Positions 26,201 through 37,462 of a DNA stretch of 64,000 nt are shown in pieces. Location of the stretch: contig NC_134839.1 in assembly GCF_965363235.1 (NCBI RefSeq), forward strand, positions 96,925,743 to 96,989,742. The letters run 5' to 3'. The stretch's first letter is position 1, and every line of letters starts with the position of its first letter. Source of the stretch: Mytilus galloprovincialis (Eukaryota; Mollusca; Bivalvia; Mytilida; Mytilidae). The position numbers and the translations under genes are program-made. Below the pieces are notes generated by a model that made no database searches, was not told where the DNA came from, and saw only the letters and a list, made by a program, of their open reading frames with translations.

Positions 26201-29200
26201 AGTTTGTATCCTTCAATGCAAAGACAATAAACTGAAAACTGAACATTTTTATCTTTTAAAAGCATTACTGGAACATAAATCAAAGCAAATTCAATGTACA
26301 TTCAACAAGAATGTGTCCCCGGTACACGGATGCCCCATCCGCACTATCATTTTCTATGTTCAGTGGACCGTGAAAATGGGGGAAAACCTCTAATTTGGCA
26401 TTAAAATTAGAAAGATCATAACATAAAGTGTACTAAGTTTCAAGTTGATTGATCTTCAACTTCATCAAAACTAACGCGACCAAAAATTTTAACCTGAAGC
26501 GGGACAGACTGAGGGACGAACAGACAGACAAATGGACGGACGCACAGACCAGAGAGTAGAATGCTTATTAATGGGCCATAAAAACAGAACGGATTTACAA
26601 TTTCATGATAATATATCAGCATTTATCATATATTAAGCACTAAATACAGCAATTGTGTATATCTAATAAAGGTTCTTTTTCAGTCTGTATCACCTACACT
26701 GTATCTATAGCATATCCCGTATCGCATAGCAAATACCGTATCGAATACCTCCAGGTGTAATGTCATATATCGAACAACGTCATAGTTTGGCATATGACGT
26801 TAAGTTACTGTATTTCCATGCATGATTCGAAATGCAACCTCATTTAGTTTGAATTTCTGAGAAAAAAAAAAACTTGCTTGAGAAAATGGGTCGTTTTTGA
26901 CATTGATTCAGACTAAACAAAATATTTTGGAAAATTTCAAAATACTTCTTCCCGGGTTTGAGTGACACCTTTGTAAAGTATAACAAAAGATTATTTGGGA
27001 CCTGAATATTTTTGTTTATGTGTGATAAAACATTATCATTTTTTTCTTTCTTTAAACACAACAAAGAAAAAGCGAATGAAACTAGATTTGTGCATTCTCA
27101 ACTTTCTTGTGTCCATCAATTGACTAGGAAACTGAAACAGATACATAAAAAACGGAAAAATACAAACTAAGAAATCAAGCTAGAAATGCACTTACTTTAA
27201 TCACATTAGTTTACCAGAAAATAAAAAAACAACATCCAACTTTACTGTATCAGATTCTGCCCACCATTACTTAATGCAATTACATGGCACTATTATTGAA
27301 ACGTTCTCTTCTGACATTTTTACTTTTGTCACTATGTATGGTATATGTCATACAGCATAGTCGAAGGTAGTAACACAATTCGATATGGTCAATTGTCCGA
27401 AGATATGCAAAGGATCCGACTATTCATTTTAACATGTTTACAATATATGGAGTCTTATTAAGGACAAATATTCCAACAACGTCTTTTTGGTACGAAATTA
27501 AGACTTTATAGACATAGATATCTCCATAAAGACCATATTCAGATATATGAAGCATATCACCAAATCTAAAGTGTTTTAAAATTAGCAAAGCCTAAGGATA
27601 CCAATAACAACATTGTTAGAAATTGGGATAACTTCGCCGATAATAAACTATGTTTCTAGCACACATACAAGAAGTAAAAGAAATAATGTTTATCTTCATC
27701 TGCCCTTTTTCTTGTTTAACCTTTTTGCCAAAACTTCCATAGTAAAACATATGATAAATCATGTATATGCTTTTTAATTTTTATATTCTAGCAATCTGCC
27801 ACTGTACCAAAATTTCTTCATCTACCAAAAATTAAACGGAAAATGAAAAAACGGCGGAAATTGCAACAAGGTACATAATTATGCTTTATATTCTATAATA
27901 CCCTACTTGTTAGAGTTTACACAGTACATCCGTTAACTAGTATTGTTACTCTGCTATACCTTCTGTGTTTCATTTGTAAGAATAAAATGAGGCATATGTT
28001 GTTCGGTGTGAGCAAAGGCTCCGTGTTGAAGGCCGTACCTTGACCTTTAATGGTTTACTTTTATTAATTGTTATTTGGATGGAGAGTTGTCTGATTGGCA
28101 CTCATACCACATCGTCCATATATAAAGAAATAAACTCATCATAGATACCAGGACTAAATTTTGTATATACGCCAGACGCGCGTTTCGTCTACAAAAGACT
28201 CATCAGTGACGCTCGAATCCAAAAAAGTTAAAAAGGCCAAATAAAGTACGAAGTTGAAGAGCATTGAGGACCAAAGTTCCTAAAAGTTTTGCCAAATACA
28301 AGTAAGGTAATCTATGCCTGAGGTAGAAAAGCCTTAGTATTTCAAGAATTCAAAATTTTGTTAACAGGTAATTTATAAATATAACCATATCAATGATAAT
28401 TCATGTCAGCACAAAAAAGTGCTGACTACTGGGCTGGTGATACCCTCTGGGAAATAAATCTCCACCAGCAGTGAAATCGACCCAGTGGTTTTAAATAAAC
28501 TCATTATAGATACCAGGACTAAATTTTGTATATACGCCAGACGCGCGTTTCGTCTACAAAAGACTCATCAGTGACGCTCGAATCCAAAAAAGTTAAAAAG
28601 GCCAAATAAAGTACGAAGTTGAAGAGCATTGAAGACCAAAATTCATAAAAGTTTTGCCAAATACAGCTAAGGTAATCTATGCCTGAGGTAGCAAAGTCTT
28701 AGTATTTCAAGAATTCAAAATTTTGTTTACAGGTAATTTATAAATATAACCATATCAATGATTTTTCATGTCAGCACAAAAAATTGCTGACTACTGGGCT
28801 GGTGATACCATCGGGGAAATAAATCTCCACCAGCAGTGGCATCGACCCAGTGGTTGTAAATAAACTCATAATAGATACCAGGACTAAATTTTGTATATAC
28901 GCCAGACGCGCGTTTCGTCTACAAAAGAAGTTAACATATATTTCATTAATCTACTTGTACAGTACTTGGCCATTTACAAAGATACTAATAGTAACAATGT
29001 TCTTTACAGTTGTGCCTTGAATTGATGAATTGTCATGTCGTTGGGACAGGCTTATTCAATAGCCAAAAGCAATTAAAACTACAAATTCTTCATTGTGCAG
29101 CGATTACACGAAGGATGCTGTGAGCTTTAGAAATATTGCCCTGCCTGTGTAAACAGGGCATGCTTGATATGTGATAAATACTCGTCGGACAGAGAACGTT

Positions 29201-31215
29201 AAATCAGATGCCTCGTATATGGAGTGCACCACACTCTCAGCATTTTAACACTTGCAACTTACTTGACGGGTCATGAGATAACCTGTTTCAAAGCCAATTG
29301 TCTCTCTCTCATTTTGATTGATTGATTGATTGTTGGTTGCTTAACATCCAGTGGCAAATATTTCATGCATATTCAGGACGAGAACAAGTTAACAATAAAT
29401 ACTATAGGTAGGTTGATACAATAGAGGCCATCTAGAATGATGGTCGGGGAAATTTGAACTGCCACTGGAAATTAGGGTATATTGGATAGGGACAGAAATT
29501 TGCCTTGCAACAGGCCACCTCTCATTTTGAATTTAATGAGATGTTCCACTGCACGATTAAAAATTAATTGTATAGAGTTATTAAATTAACATAAACTAAG
29601 TAGAATATCAAGTAAACATATTTTTCTATTAAAAAAATAACATATGTTTTATAAAAAACTAGACGTGTATAGATTCTTTTTTTTTTAATTTAGCGTAAAT
29701 GAAAATATTAGTACATGTATATTTGACTTTCTTATAAAAAAATTCATTACAAAGGTCTTAATGTATATTTGATTTTACATTTATAAGACTTTTGTCTTGG
29801 GCTGGAGTGATCTGACGGCTGTAAGTGTGAAGTACCTTTAAACTGAAGATTTCAGTTTCGTGCATAACTTTACAATTGCGCTAGAATCTAAAAATAGTTT
29901 TAGCCAGAATTTTTGTTTTAATTGGACTAATGATTTCCGAATCCGCTCTAGGTATCTGTTGACTCTTGTTTTTGGCACGGTACCAGGCTTCTGATTATTT
30001 ATTCAAACCACACAATCGTTTTAAATGTTTTCCTCAACTGGGAACAACCTTTTCAATGTGTTTTAAATGGTAACTTGGGGACTCGTGCTGGCAATCCCAA
30101 CACCAATTCATTGTAAGAATGATAAATGCAGTGTTATTTATTCATAATTACTGTATAGATAAATAGAATACACATACTGAAGAAAATACATTTCCAAAAC
30201 TGATATTAAAAAAAGGAATGCCTTTTCAGTTCTTTCATAATATTAAGAAGAGGAACATATCTTCTGTACTTGAACGATTAAAAAGAAATAAATCACCACT
30301 GAGCAATTATACCATTACACTAAGGCTTGTCCATATCGGTGATAAGTCTTTGTCAGAATTGTGTGTTGTTACAATATAGATGTTTTATAGAGTAATCGCT
30401 TTTGCTCTTCATCATCAAACAGAAAAAGACATAACTGCGTGACTTTCACATTTGTTTTGCTCTGAAGTTTCACCGAACTACTCACGTCGATTTACATAAC
30501 AGCAAGTATATAAATAGTAATATGACCTTGTGGGTATAACTATAGGACGTATTAGTCAAACTTGAAAAACATGAGAATTCTATCAATAGATAGTAAAAAC
30601 TGTAAAACGACGGTAAGAATTTTCAAATTAAAATGGATATAATGTACCCGGAATCTATTTAAAATACCCATTTAATTGAATGGAAAGATGTTTTATATGT
30701 GAATACAATATTTTATTATCTTGTTGCAGCAAAAAAAAACGTTTTATACATATTAATTAATAACCTAACTGTTTTAATCGGTCATGTTGGTTAAATTTTA
30801 AAGAAAAAATGTTTCCTTTTCAGTTGACTCAACGTCACTTAGAAGTTTGAGTGCTTCATCTGTTAGTCTGAGTGACTATAACCAAACTGAATTTGAATTC
30901 TGGGAGGAACTCGTCTCCAACGTTGTCGGATCGTCCGCATCAAAAGGATTATCAAACGAAGACAGGATATTAGGATTGAAAAGATTGAGAAAGAAGGCGT
31001 TAATTTTCTTTCTGATTGCTAATCTAGTATGCATAATTGCACTTGTAGGACTATATGCATTCGTGTTGCAGAATATTAGTAACAAAATATTGTTTTCCAT
31101 TGCAATGGCAGTAACTCTAGGGTTATCACCTCTTATTCAGATATCCGGTAGTACTGTGTACAGAATTGATGATACCTTAATTCGTATAGGTCGATGGGTT
31201 AATAATATAACGTAA
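14094..31215 (+). CDS. CHS: Chitin synthase copy B, nine coding exons, 1154 residues predicted
   Basis: Multi-pass membrane enzyme making chitin from UDP-N-acetylglucosamine. Coding exons: 14094-14278 (exon from 14086), 14846-14972, 17271-17405, 19613-21296, 24054-24209, 24661-25155, 25843-26054, 27792-27870, 30824-31215. All junctions have GT/AG and consistent phases; the total is 3465 nt. Order: N-terminal span and heptad repeats (1-62), further spans, CTTMYQE (418-424), KRWSQVMYM (from 524), a Ser/Glu-rich insert (about 537-648), DAD (660-662), CGRTRP, CCPGCFS (727-733), EDRW (764-767), QRRRW (801-805), five spans, WGTRD (993-997), a basic loop and the last two spans. No myosin head, unlike some mollusc chitin synthases, and shorter than insect enzymes (about 1500-1600). 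The start is uncertain: the frame is open upstream to 13929, but a good acceptor precedes 14086 and ATG 14094 is the first codon after it. Confidence 0.88.
14192..14278 (+). repeat. Coding 21-bp minisatellite (heptad repeat)
   Basis: Four in-frame units of roughly 21 bp with GAGTCAATAAACGAAACATT as the core (one unit has AAG for GAG, one TTT for ATA). They encode ESINETL, KSINETL, ESFNETL and ESINEW. The heptad spacing would suit a short coiled coil and gives two or more NET glycosylation sequons. Confidence 0.85.
14846..14972 (+). CDS. CHS: Copy B exon 2: membrane span
   Basis: 127 bp between TTTTGCAG and GTACGG. Entry phase 2 matches exon 1; it leaves at phase 0. It encodes a hydrophobic span then a GGKWKEWPHWG loop. 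Confidence 0.82.
15695..16330 (+). repeat. Degenerate minisatellite in intron 2
   Basis: Runs of a unit of about 18 bp (TTCTTCCCATTGGTATG-like). There is also a longer duplication of about 115 bp (15815-15930 and 15895-16010 regions, with GGTCTTGTTATTT..GTACATTCT). The overlapping ORFs here are by-products of the repeat. Confidence 0.75.
17271..17405 (+). CDS. CHS: Copy B exon 3: membrane spans
   Basis: 135 bp between TCTTTTAAG and GTAAGT, phase 0 at both ends. It encodes SYLWRIPGFLLLGVLN and further hydrophobic residues, and joins in frame to exons 2 and 4. Confidence 0.85.
18985..19440 (+). repeat. Old, diverged copy of repeat R1 in intron 3
   Basis: Weak but ordered similarity to R1 (CTTCACAATGAACAAA, CTTGGGACAGGTACATAC, GAGGACAGTGG, GACTCATCG). 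It lies just upstream of the large catalytic exon. Confidence 0.5.
19613..21296 (+). CDS. CHS: Copy B exon 4: membrane bundle and catalytic core
   Basis: 1684 bp between CTGTTTCAG and GTAAAT; phase 0 in, 1 out. It encodes several spans, then the glycosyltransferase core: FICTTMYQE, ESHIFLDNG, LSWRI, VHLKD, KRWSQVMYM, a low-complexity insert of about 112 residues, ILATDADMTF, VGAVCGRTRP and WLQMFDYAKG. Insect enzymes have about 20 residues in place of the insert (from memory of the family). Confidence 0.95.
21297..24053. other. Intron 4 with two dispersed repeats
   Basis: Contains a short R1 copy at 22394-22490 (AAGAAGATGTGGTATGATTG to CGGCCTTCAACAAT). It also contains a repeat R6 at 23565-23800 (GTTATCCATTCGTTTGATGT, TTTGCCATTTGATTAGGGAC), whose reverse copy is at 35343-35478. 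The rest shows nothing recognisable. Confidence 0.65.
24054..24209 (+). CDS. CHS: Copy B exon 5: CCPGCFS motif
   Basis: 156 bp between GACTTTTAG and GTATTT; phase 1 both ends. It encodes FWIIKSSQNIIG, then CCPGCFSMYK, which corresponds to the conserved CSPGCFSLFR region, then an acidic stretch leading to EDRW. Confidence 0.93.
24661..25155 (+). CDS. CHS: Copy B exon 6: EDRW/QRRRW and spans
   Basis: 495 bp between GATTTCAG and GTAGGT. It encodes EDRW, QRRRW and about four to five hydrophobic segments. The first 150 bp differ from copy A at only a few silent positions. Confidence 0.95.
25843..26054 (+). CDS. CHS: Copy B exon 7: spans and WGTRD motif
   Basis: 212 bp between AAACTAG and GTAAGT, ending GATAAT|GTAAGTA. 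This is the intact version of the site where copy A carries its transposon. Confidence 0.94.
26305..26582 (+). repeat. Bivalve-type dispersed repeat in intron 7
   Basis: AACAAGAATGTGTCCC start, GTTCAGTGGACCGTGAAA, TCAAGTTGATTGATCTTCAA, AACCTGAAGCGGGACAGAC, then degenerate ACGG/ACAG microsatellite and GGGCCATAAAA. I recognise the family as common in bivalve genomes; no name is assigned. Confidence 0.65.
27792..27870 (+). CDS. CHS: Copy B exon 8: basic loop
   Basis: 79 bp between TTCTAG and GTACAT; phase 0 in, 1 out. It encodes a Lys/Arg-rich cytoplasmic loop. Confidence 0.9.
27995..28115 (-). repeat. Repeat R5, minus-strand copy
   Basis: Contains GGTGTGAGCAAAGGCTCCGT, GTTGAAGGCCGTACC and GGAGAGTTGTCTGATTGGCA, the reverse of the unit at 13868-13965. 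Confidence 0.7.
28130..28928 (+). repeat. Tandem array of repeat R2, period about 365 bp
   Basis: Two complete units start near 28131 and 28495; a third starts at 28861 and is cut off after about 67 bp. Each carries CATAGATACCAGGACT, a GCCAGACGCGCGTTTCGTCT block, GAGGTAG..AAG, a TCAGCACAAAAAAGTGCTGA hairpin and a CCAGCAGTG..CGACCCAGTGG end able to pair with an upstream ACTGGGCTGGTG. Unit-to-unit identity is very high, so the duplication is recent. Confidence 0.9.
29310..29520 (+). repeat. Dispersed repeat starting with (ATTG)n
   Basis: TTGATTGATTGATTG, then GTTGCTTAACATCCAGTGG, CATGCATATTCAGGACGAG and GCCACTGGAAATTAGGG. A diverged related piece is at 34186-34265 inside the second TIR element. 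No exon is visible in the rest of 28929-30823. Confidence 0.6.
30824..31215 (+). CDS. CHS: Copy B terminal exon
   Basis: Acceptor CCTTTTCAG ends at 30823; stop TAA at 31213-31215. Same layout as copy A: a Ser-rich start, FWEEL, two spans, and GRWVNN near the end. The two copies match closely at both ends of the exon and differ in the middle. Confidence 0.93.
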
Positions 31216-31653
31216 AACTGAAGAAGTCAGCAAAAATATGAGGATAATATGCAGATATGGAGGATATTATACTGTTGGACGAATGTTGTTCAAGCGTGGT
31301 GACTTTAAACCATCATGTTGAGTTAAAAATATATACTGATCGCGTTGAAATTTATCTTGTTTGATCATTATTTGTGAAAAAGAGGCTATCAAAGTTAAAA
31401 GCAAGATACATTATCTTGAATATTTCAGTGAATCCGATCATACTTTGCATAAGACGATAAAACACGTTAAATGCTTCTTTTATTACCTTTTACTTTTTCA
31501 TTATGATTGTGACAATATTTCATGTAAGAGTAGTATGTATTCCGAATTTCTATGATGGGCCCCTATGGGGAATATGCTGATTTAGAATTTCAGAGAATTT
31601 GCATTCAATGCATGGTGTTTGCCGCCCAAAGTTAAATACAATTCAAGATATAC

Positions 31654-34600
31654 CACGTCCGACACTCGGCTAACCGAGAGATTGGTCGGTTAATCTATAT
31701 TGAGTATGCGGCTAGATCAGCGATTGGTCTGTTAATCGGGTTGGCTAAAGTCTGTTAATCAGGTGTTATCGAGAAAATCATTGAAAACTCAGCATGTTTC
31801 ATTGTATAACCTTTTAAATATATGTTTATCATAAAAAACATTTATGTCTAACAAAACTGTTCAATGTACTGAATCCAGTGGTGTAATTATTATTTTTCTA
31901 GCTTCTATGTACGATTTATAAAATGAAAAGGCAAGTTACTCATCAATAAATTTATACACATTTTACACACACAAAATGTACACAAAATGACACCTAGGTT
32001 GAATTTACTTGCATGCAATATGTTGAACATTGAAAAAAGTCAGGCAGTATGTGTGTTAACCAAATTAATATCATTGTGTGAAAAATCTACACGAAAATCT
32101 GTATTTTGGTTACATAAATCAATCTTTATTTAAAACCTGGTCTGTTAATGGGTCGGATGTATAAAACCCGGTCTGTTAATTGGTCTGTTAAGAGTTATGA
32201 AGGACAATAAAAGTTTTATTTTATTACTTTATGGTGTGTTAATTTGGTAGGCTCAAGACGAGCGGCTAAAATATACGGAAACAACACTTGAGCAATGGAA
32301 CATATTATATAAACGGAAACAAAACATGAGCAATGGAATATAAAATATACGGAAACAAAACTCATGAACAATTAACACTTTAGGCAATGGATATTGAAAA
32401 TTGATAAAAATGGTTTCAAAAAGTGTGAAATTAAAGTGAAATTGATTTTATCCGAGAATGGTCGCATATATCATGTGGATTCTGTTTAATTGTCATGAAT
32501 GACACCAATTTGTCATCTACATTGGTAACCAGTCTATAAATCAGAGATTAACGTCGTAATGTAACTAAACATCAGTTAGTAAAATATATTAGGATGCCTA
32601 AATATAACAAGAGTGCACACACTGAAATGTCTCGCCTTCTTTACTAATCATTAATATTATGTTGATAGTCCTAAGTATAAAGATTTATTACAACTGCCAC
32701 ATAAACTTAACATTAACCAAGATAGCTATTACAAAGACTAATGAACCATGAAAATGAGGTAAAGGTCAGATGAACCATGCCAGGCAGACATGTACAGCCA
32801 ACAATGCTTACATACAATAAATATAGTTGACCTATTACTTATAGTTTTTAAGAAAAACAGACCAAAACACAAAAACTTAACACTGTGCAATGAACCGTGA
32901 AATTGAGGTCATGGTCAAATAAAACCTGCGAGACTTACATATAGATCATAAAATATTTCCATACACCAAATATAGTTGACCTTTGGCATATAATATTAGA
33001 TAAAAAGACCAAAACTCAAAAACTTAACTTTGACCACTGAACCATGAAAATGAGGTCAAGGTCAGATGACATCTGCCCGCTAGACATGTACACCTTACAA
33101 TCATTCCATACAACAAATATTGTAGACTTATTGCATAAAGTATGAGAAAAACAGACCAAAACACAAAAACTTAACTATAACCACTGAACCATGAAAATGA
33201 GGTCAAGGTCAGATGACACCTGCCAGTTGGACATGTACACCTTACAGTCCTTCCATACACCGAATATACTAGCCCTATTGCTTATAGTATAAGAGATATG
33301 GACTTGACCACCAAAACTTAACCTTGTTCACTGATCCATGAAATGAGGTCGAGGTCAAGTGAAAACTGTCTGACGGGTATGAGGACCTTGCAAGGTACGC
33401 ACATACCAAATATAGTTATCCTATTACTTATAATAAGAGAGAATTCAACATTACAAAAATTCTGAACTTTTTTTTCAAGTGGTCACTGAACCATGAAAAT
33501 GAGGTTAAGGACATTGGACATGTGACTGACAGAAACTTCGTAACATGAGGCAACTATATACAAAGTATTAAGCATCCAGGTCTTCCACCTTCTAAAATAT
33601 AAAGCTTTTAAGAAGTTATCTAACGCCGCCGCCGAAGCCACCGTAGCCGCCGCCGCCGCCGGATCACTATCCCTATGTCGAGCTTTCTGCAACAAAAGTT
33701 GCAGGCTCGATAAAAAATAGAGAAAGAATAATGAGTAAGATAAATAAAATGTAGAGAAAAGTAACATAACAATTTAAAGAATACAGAAATAAACAACACC
33801 CCCAATCCGGACCCTCATGGTATACACGAGAATCTGGATGGAGATACAGAATATAAATAAAAGATAAGGACATTAAAGAGAGATGCATTGCTAAAAAAGT
33901 GAGGAAAAAAAAACAATAATTGTTTAAGAATAAAAACATGAAACCCCCTGGGTGTTGAAACAGTAACAGATTGCGAAGTACTCATATTGGTGACAAATGC
34001 TTGAAGTGTACATGTGGACAACTGCAGGTCTCCTCTGCACATCTGTAGAAAAGGAACTAAACGGATTAAAATGAATTAAAACTTAATACAACCAAATGTA
34101 GCTGCATTCGCTTCTTTCCATTTACTTCTTTATATAGAAGGATTTGTAAACAACAGAAGAAAAGAACCAATTGGATGATGCTGACGAATTAGGGTTAAAC
34201 GTCCAGTGACAAATATCATGTGCATATGAGAACGACAACACGTTATATGTACCCTGTGTTGTATTAGAAGGACACGTTCAGTCGGATTCGAGAACATGCT
34301 ACTTTGAGCAGACACAAAAATTAAGGCTGATTGAAATCGTTAATAATAAATTCATGCATATTCCAGCGGCCAACCCAGATCACGCTATATTGAAGTGACA
34401 CACTTTTCAATAAAATGCAAAGAAAGTCAAAATAAAAATGCTTTTACTGGAAGGATAGCGTTGCACCGTATTATCATTTGTTTTATTCAAGAAAATCTCA
34501 TTCTTAACTTTTTCAATGGGAAATATAAAGGCAGCACAACTTTTTTCGTGGCTAAATAACTCTTAACTGACACAATTCCAATTGTCCAACCCATTAACAG

Positions 34601-35079
34601 ACTTTATTTCAATAATTTTCACTAAAACGTGGTATTACTCACGTTATATTACAATTATAAAATATTTACTATTGTCAATTTATATTAAAGAACCAAAGTA
34701 GTATTTTGTGTCTTTTAAATTATATCTAAAATTGTTTGTTTCGCCTTTTATTAAAAAAATTGCTATGCGTGTAATCATAAATACTACATACTTACGCGAC
34801 GCCTTTTACTTTTACTGAAAACTGCGCAGACTATGAAATGTTTTTAAAGGTGGAAAATATTCTATGATAGATATCATTTTGTCAGACACTTTTCTTTTTT
34901 TGATTTGATTCTTATAATGTGCCAAAAATCTGTATATTTGATAAAGTTTAACATTAAATTGTGCGTTTTACTCTTAACAGACGTATAGCCAACCCGCTTA
35001 ACAGACCCACCGCCGATATAGCCGCATACTCAATATAGATTAACCGACCAATCTCTCGGTTAGCCGAGTGTCGGCCGTG
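31654..35079. mobile_element. Non-autonomous TIR DNA transposon (CACG-ended), copy 2
   Basis: Left end CACGTCCGACACTCGG, right-end complement CACGGCCGACACTCGG; flanks TATAC at 31649-31653 and 35080-35084. About 900 bp at the left and 750 bp at the right align with copy 1 (1559-4707), including the GGTCTGTTAAT subterminal motifs. A block of about 42 bp (GGAAACAA..GAGCAATGGA) is tripled at 32270-32370 where copy 1 has one. No transposase ORF. The interior differs from copy 1 because each has acquired other elements. Confidence 0.88.
32608..33720 (+). repeat. Nested element with six tandem units of about 148 bp
   Basis: Starts AACAAGAGTGCACACACTG. Six copies of CCATGAAAATGAGGTCAAGG or variants lie at about 32745, 32890, 33045, 33190, 33338 and 33492. 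A GCC/GCCGAA-rich run follows at 33622-33662, then a hairpin TCGAGCTTTCTGCAACAAAA / TTGCAGGCTCGA. Tandem cores of about 150-160 bp with a microsatellite beside them recall bivalve 'pearl'/BIV160-type repeats; this link is inference. Confidence 0.75.
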
Positions 35080-35084
35080 TATAC

Positions 35085-36682
35085 ACATCTGACAGACTAA
35101 TGTCTTTTGAACTCTAGAAATATTTGGTATTTTTTGGTCAAATATTGGCTCACAAAATGAAAGTTATGTCGGATTTAATCTTATGCATTAACTTTTGCCC
35201 CGAAAGATAAATACATCTGACGATTGTAATGTACATATTTTGGTAAATATCTGACGGACTAATGTATTTTTATCAATAGAATGATGTTATTTGATCGATT
35301 TATGATACACCTTCTTGATATTAGAATGCATGGCATAAAAAGTAATTTCATCAAAATACCGATTTCCGAGGAAAATTTAAAACGGAATGTCCCTTATCAA
35401 ATGGCAAAATAAAAAGCTCAAACACATCAAATAGTGAATAACAACTGTCATATTCCTGACTTGGTACTTACCTAGCGTGTTGGAACCCTTTAGGCAAGAT
35501 TGACTTGAATACTTGACAGTTTTCTCTACGAGTATTCTTTGAGCTTCCTTTTGGTTAAGAAATATATTCTTTTTTTGTCTTTGTGTCAACTCTATGCTCC
35601 GAATGTTTTTCAGAGAAACGTAGTTATTGGATCTAGTAGATCAGTAACCATCAGATCTTTTTTCTGCATTTGGTATGCCATCAGTAAATATGCTTTTGTG
35701 TTCATATGCTAGTATTCACATTTTTCCCTACATCAAAGATTCAAAAATGTAGTACCCGAGCTATACTTTTATTAACCGCATACTATTTCTGAAATTATCG
35801 ATAAAGAGACTTCAATGTCATTATATTGTCTTTCGATACGTTTACATTTTCCATAAGCTTTTGTTGATGATATTTTGTGATAAAAGATTTGATTCTGATC
35901 GATTTGATTTAATCTGGAAGAGAATCATTGTTGATGAGATAGCTTGTGTGTTCATAAAACTGACCAGAACAAACTGAATAAAATGCAGGTGTCTAAATTT
36001 AATTTTGGTGGAAGGAGAAAAGATAGCAAAGGGATATTCAAATTAAAGGAAGAAACCCGACAAAAGACAGCAGTTAACTAAACAAAACACAGAAAATTAA
36101 AACCCAAATGAACTCAACTAAAAACTGGGGATGATATCAAATGCTCTAGAAGGAAAAGCAAATCCTGCTCATATTGTAAAACACTTCGTGTTGTTCTTGT
36201 AAATTAAAACCATGAAATAAGTTTAATTCGGTATTTCACATTGGAAAAACAAGGAGGGAATTGTTGTAATGACACTTGGATCTTATCCATTGTCACATGT
36301 GAAACAGATACTCCACAAATATTCGATGAGATGATTTCAACTTCATCACTTCGAACTATTGGTTCAATAGCTTCATTGTAAGTAGCAACCCTCTATCAAG
36401 GAAATCATTATATGGAATGCAACCTCTGGAATGTCGTATCAACTATGTAATATATACTGCATATGCATGCGCATTCAATGTTATTTCATACTCTTTGCCA
36501 TATTGAAACGTGTTTAGGATATTTCGAAATTGTACAAGTACGTTTTGTAGCATTTCTTGTAAGAAAAATTGTGGCCGTACCTTATGTTATCATGGGACGG
36601 CTTTATCTAATGATCAAAGCAGATTATTGCCATAATTAAGTTTTGAAACGATAAGAGGTCCTCTATCAATTAAAAAAAATAA
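35085..36682. other. Intergenic, one R6 fragment
   Basis: 35343-35478 is a reverse copy of repeat R6 (TCAAATGGCAAAATAAAAAGC, AACACATCAAATAGTGAATA, TCCTGACTTGGTAC). Nothing else recognised. Confidence 0.55.
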
Positions 36683-37462
36683 CTAGAGGCTCTAAAGAGC
36701 CTGTGTCGCTCACCTTGGTCTATGTGAATATTAAACAAAGAAAGCAGATGGATTCATGACAAATTTGTGTTTTGGTGATGGTGATGTGTTTGTACATCTT
36801 ACCTTACTAAACAGTCTTGCTGCTTACAATTATCTCTAATTATAATGAACTTGGTCTATTCGTTTCAGTGGAAAATGTTAATAAAAATTTACAAATTTTA
36901 TGCAAATTGTTAAAAATTGACTATAAAGGACAATAACTCCTTAGGGGTCAATTGACCATTTTGGTCATGTTGACTTATTTGTAAATCTTACTTTGCTGAA
37001 CATTATTGCTGTTTACAGTTTATCTTTATCTATAATAATATTCAAGACAATAACCAAAAAACAGCAAAATTTCCTTAAAATTACCAATTCAGGGGCAGCA
37101 ACCAAACAACGGGTTGTCCGATTCATCTGAAAATTTCAGGGTAGATAGATGTTGAACTGATAAGCAATTTAACCCCCATGTCAGATTTGATCTAAATGCT
37201 TTGGTTTTTGAGTTATAAGCCAAAAACTGCATTTTACCCCTATATTCTATTTTTAGCCATGGCGGCCATCTTGGTTGGTTGGCCGGGTCACCGGACACAT
37301 TTTTTAAACTAGATACCCCAATGATGATTGTGGCCAAGTTTGGTTTAATTTGGCCCAGTAGTTTCAGAGAAGAAGATTTTGGTAAAATTTAACGACGACG
37401 GACGACGGACGCAAAGTGATGGAAAAAGCTCACTTGCTCCTTCGGGCCAGGTGAGGTAAAAA
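36683..37462. repeat. Dispersed element with complementary ends
   Basis: Starts CTAGAGGCTCTAAAGAGCC, TGTGTCGCTCACCT. Ends with a GACGACGGACGACGGACG microsatellite, AAAGCTCACTTGCTCC and TTCGGGCCAGGTGAG, so the two ends pair (GCTCACCT / AGGTGAG). Non-coding. I recognise this as a common bivalve repeat type without a name I trust. Confidence 0.7.

Noticed and set aside
33483..33939. Overlapping minus-strand ORFs with poly-Ala/Arg
   Set aside because: They arise from the GCC-rich run of the nested repeat; no family features.
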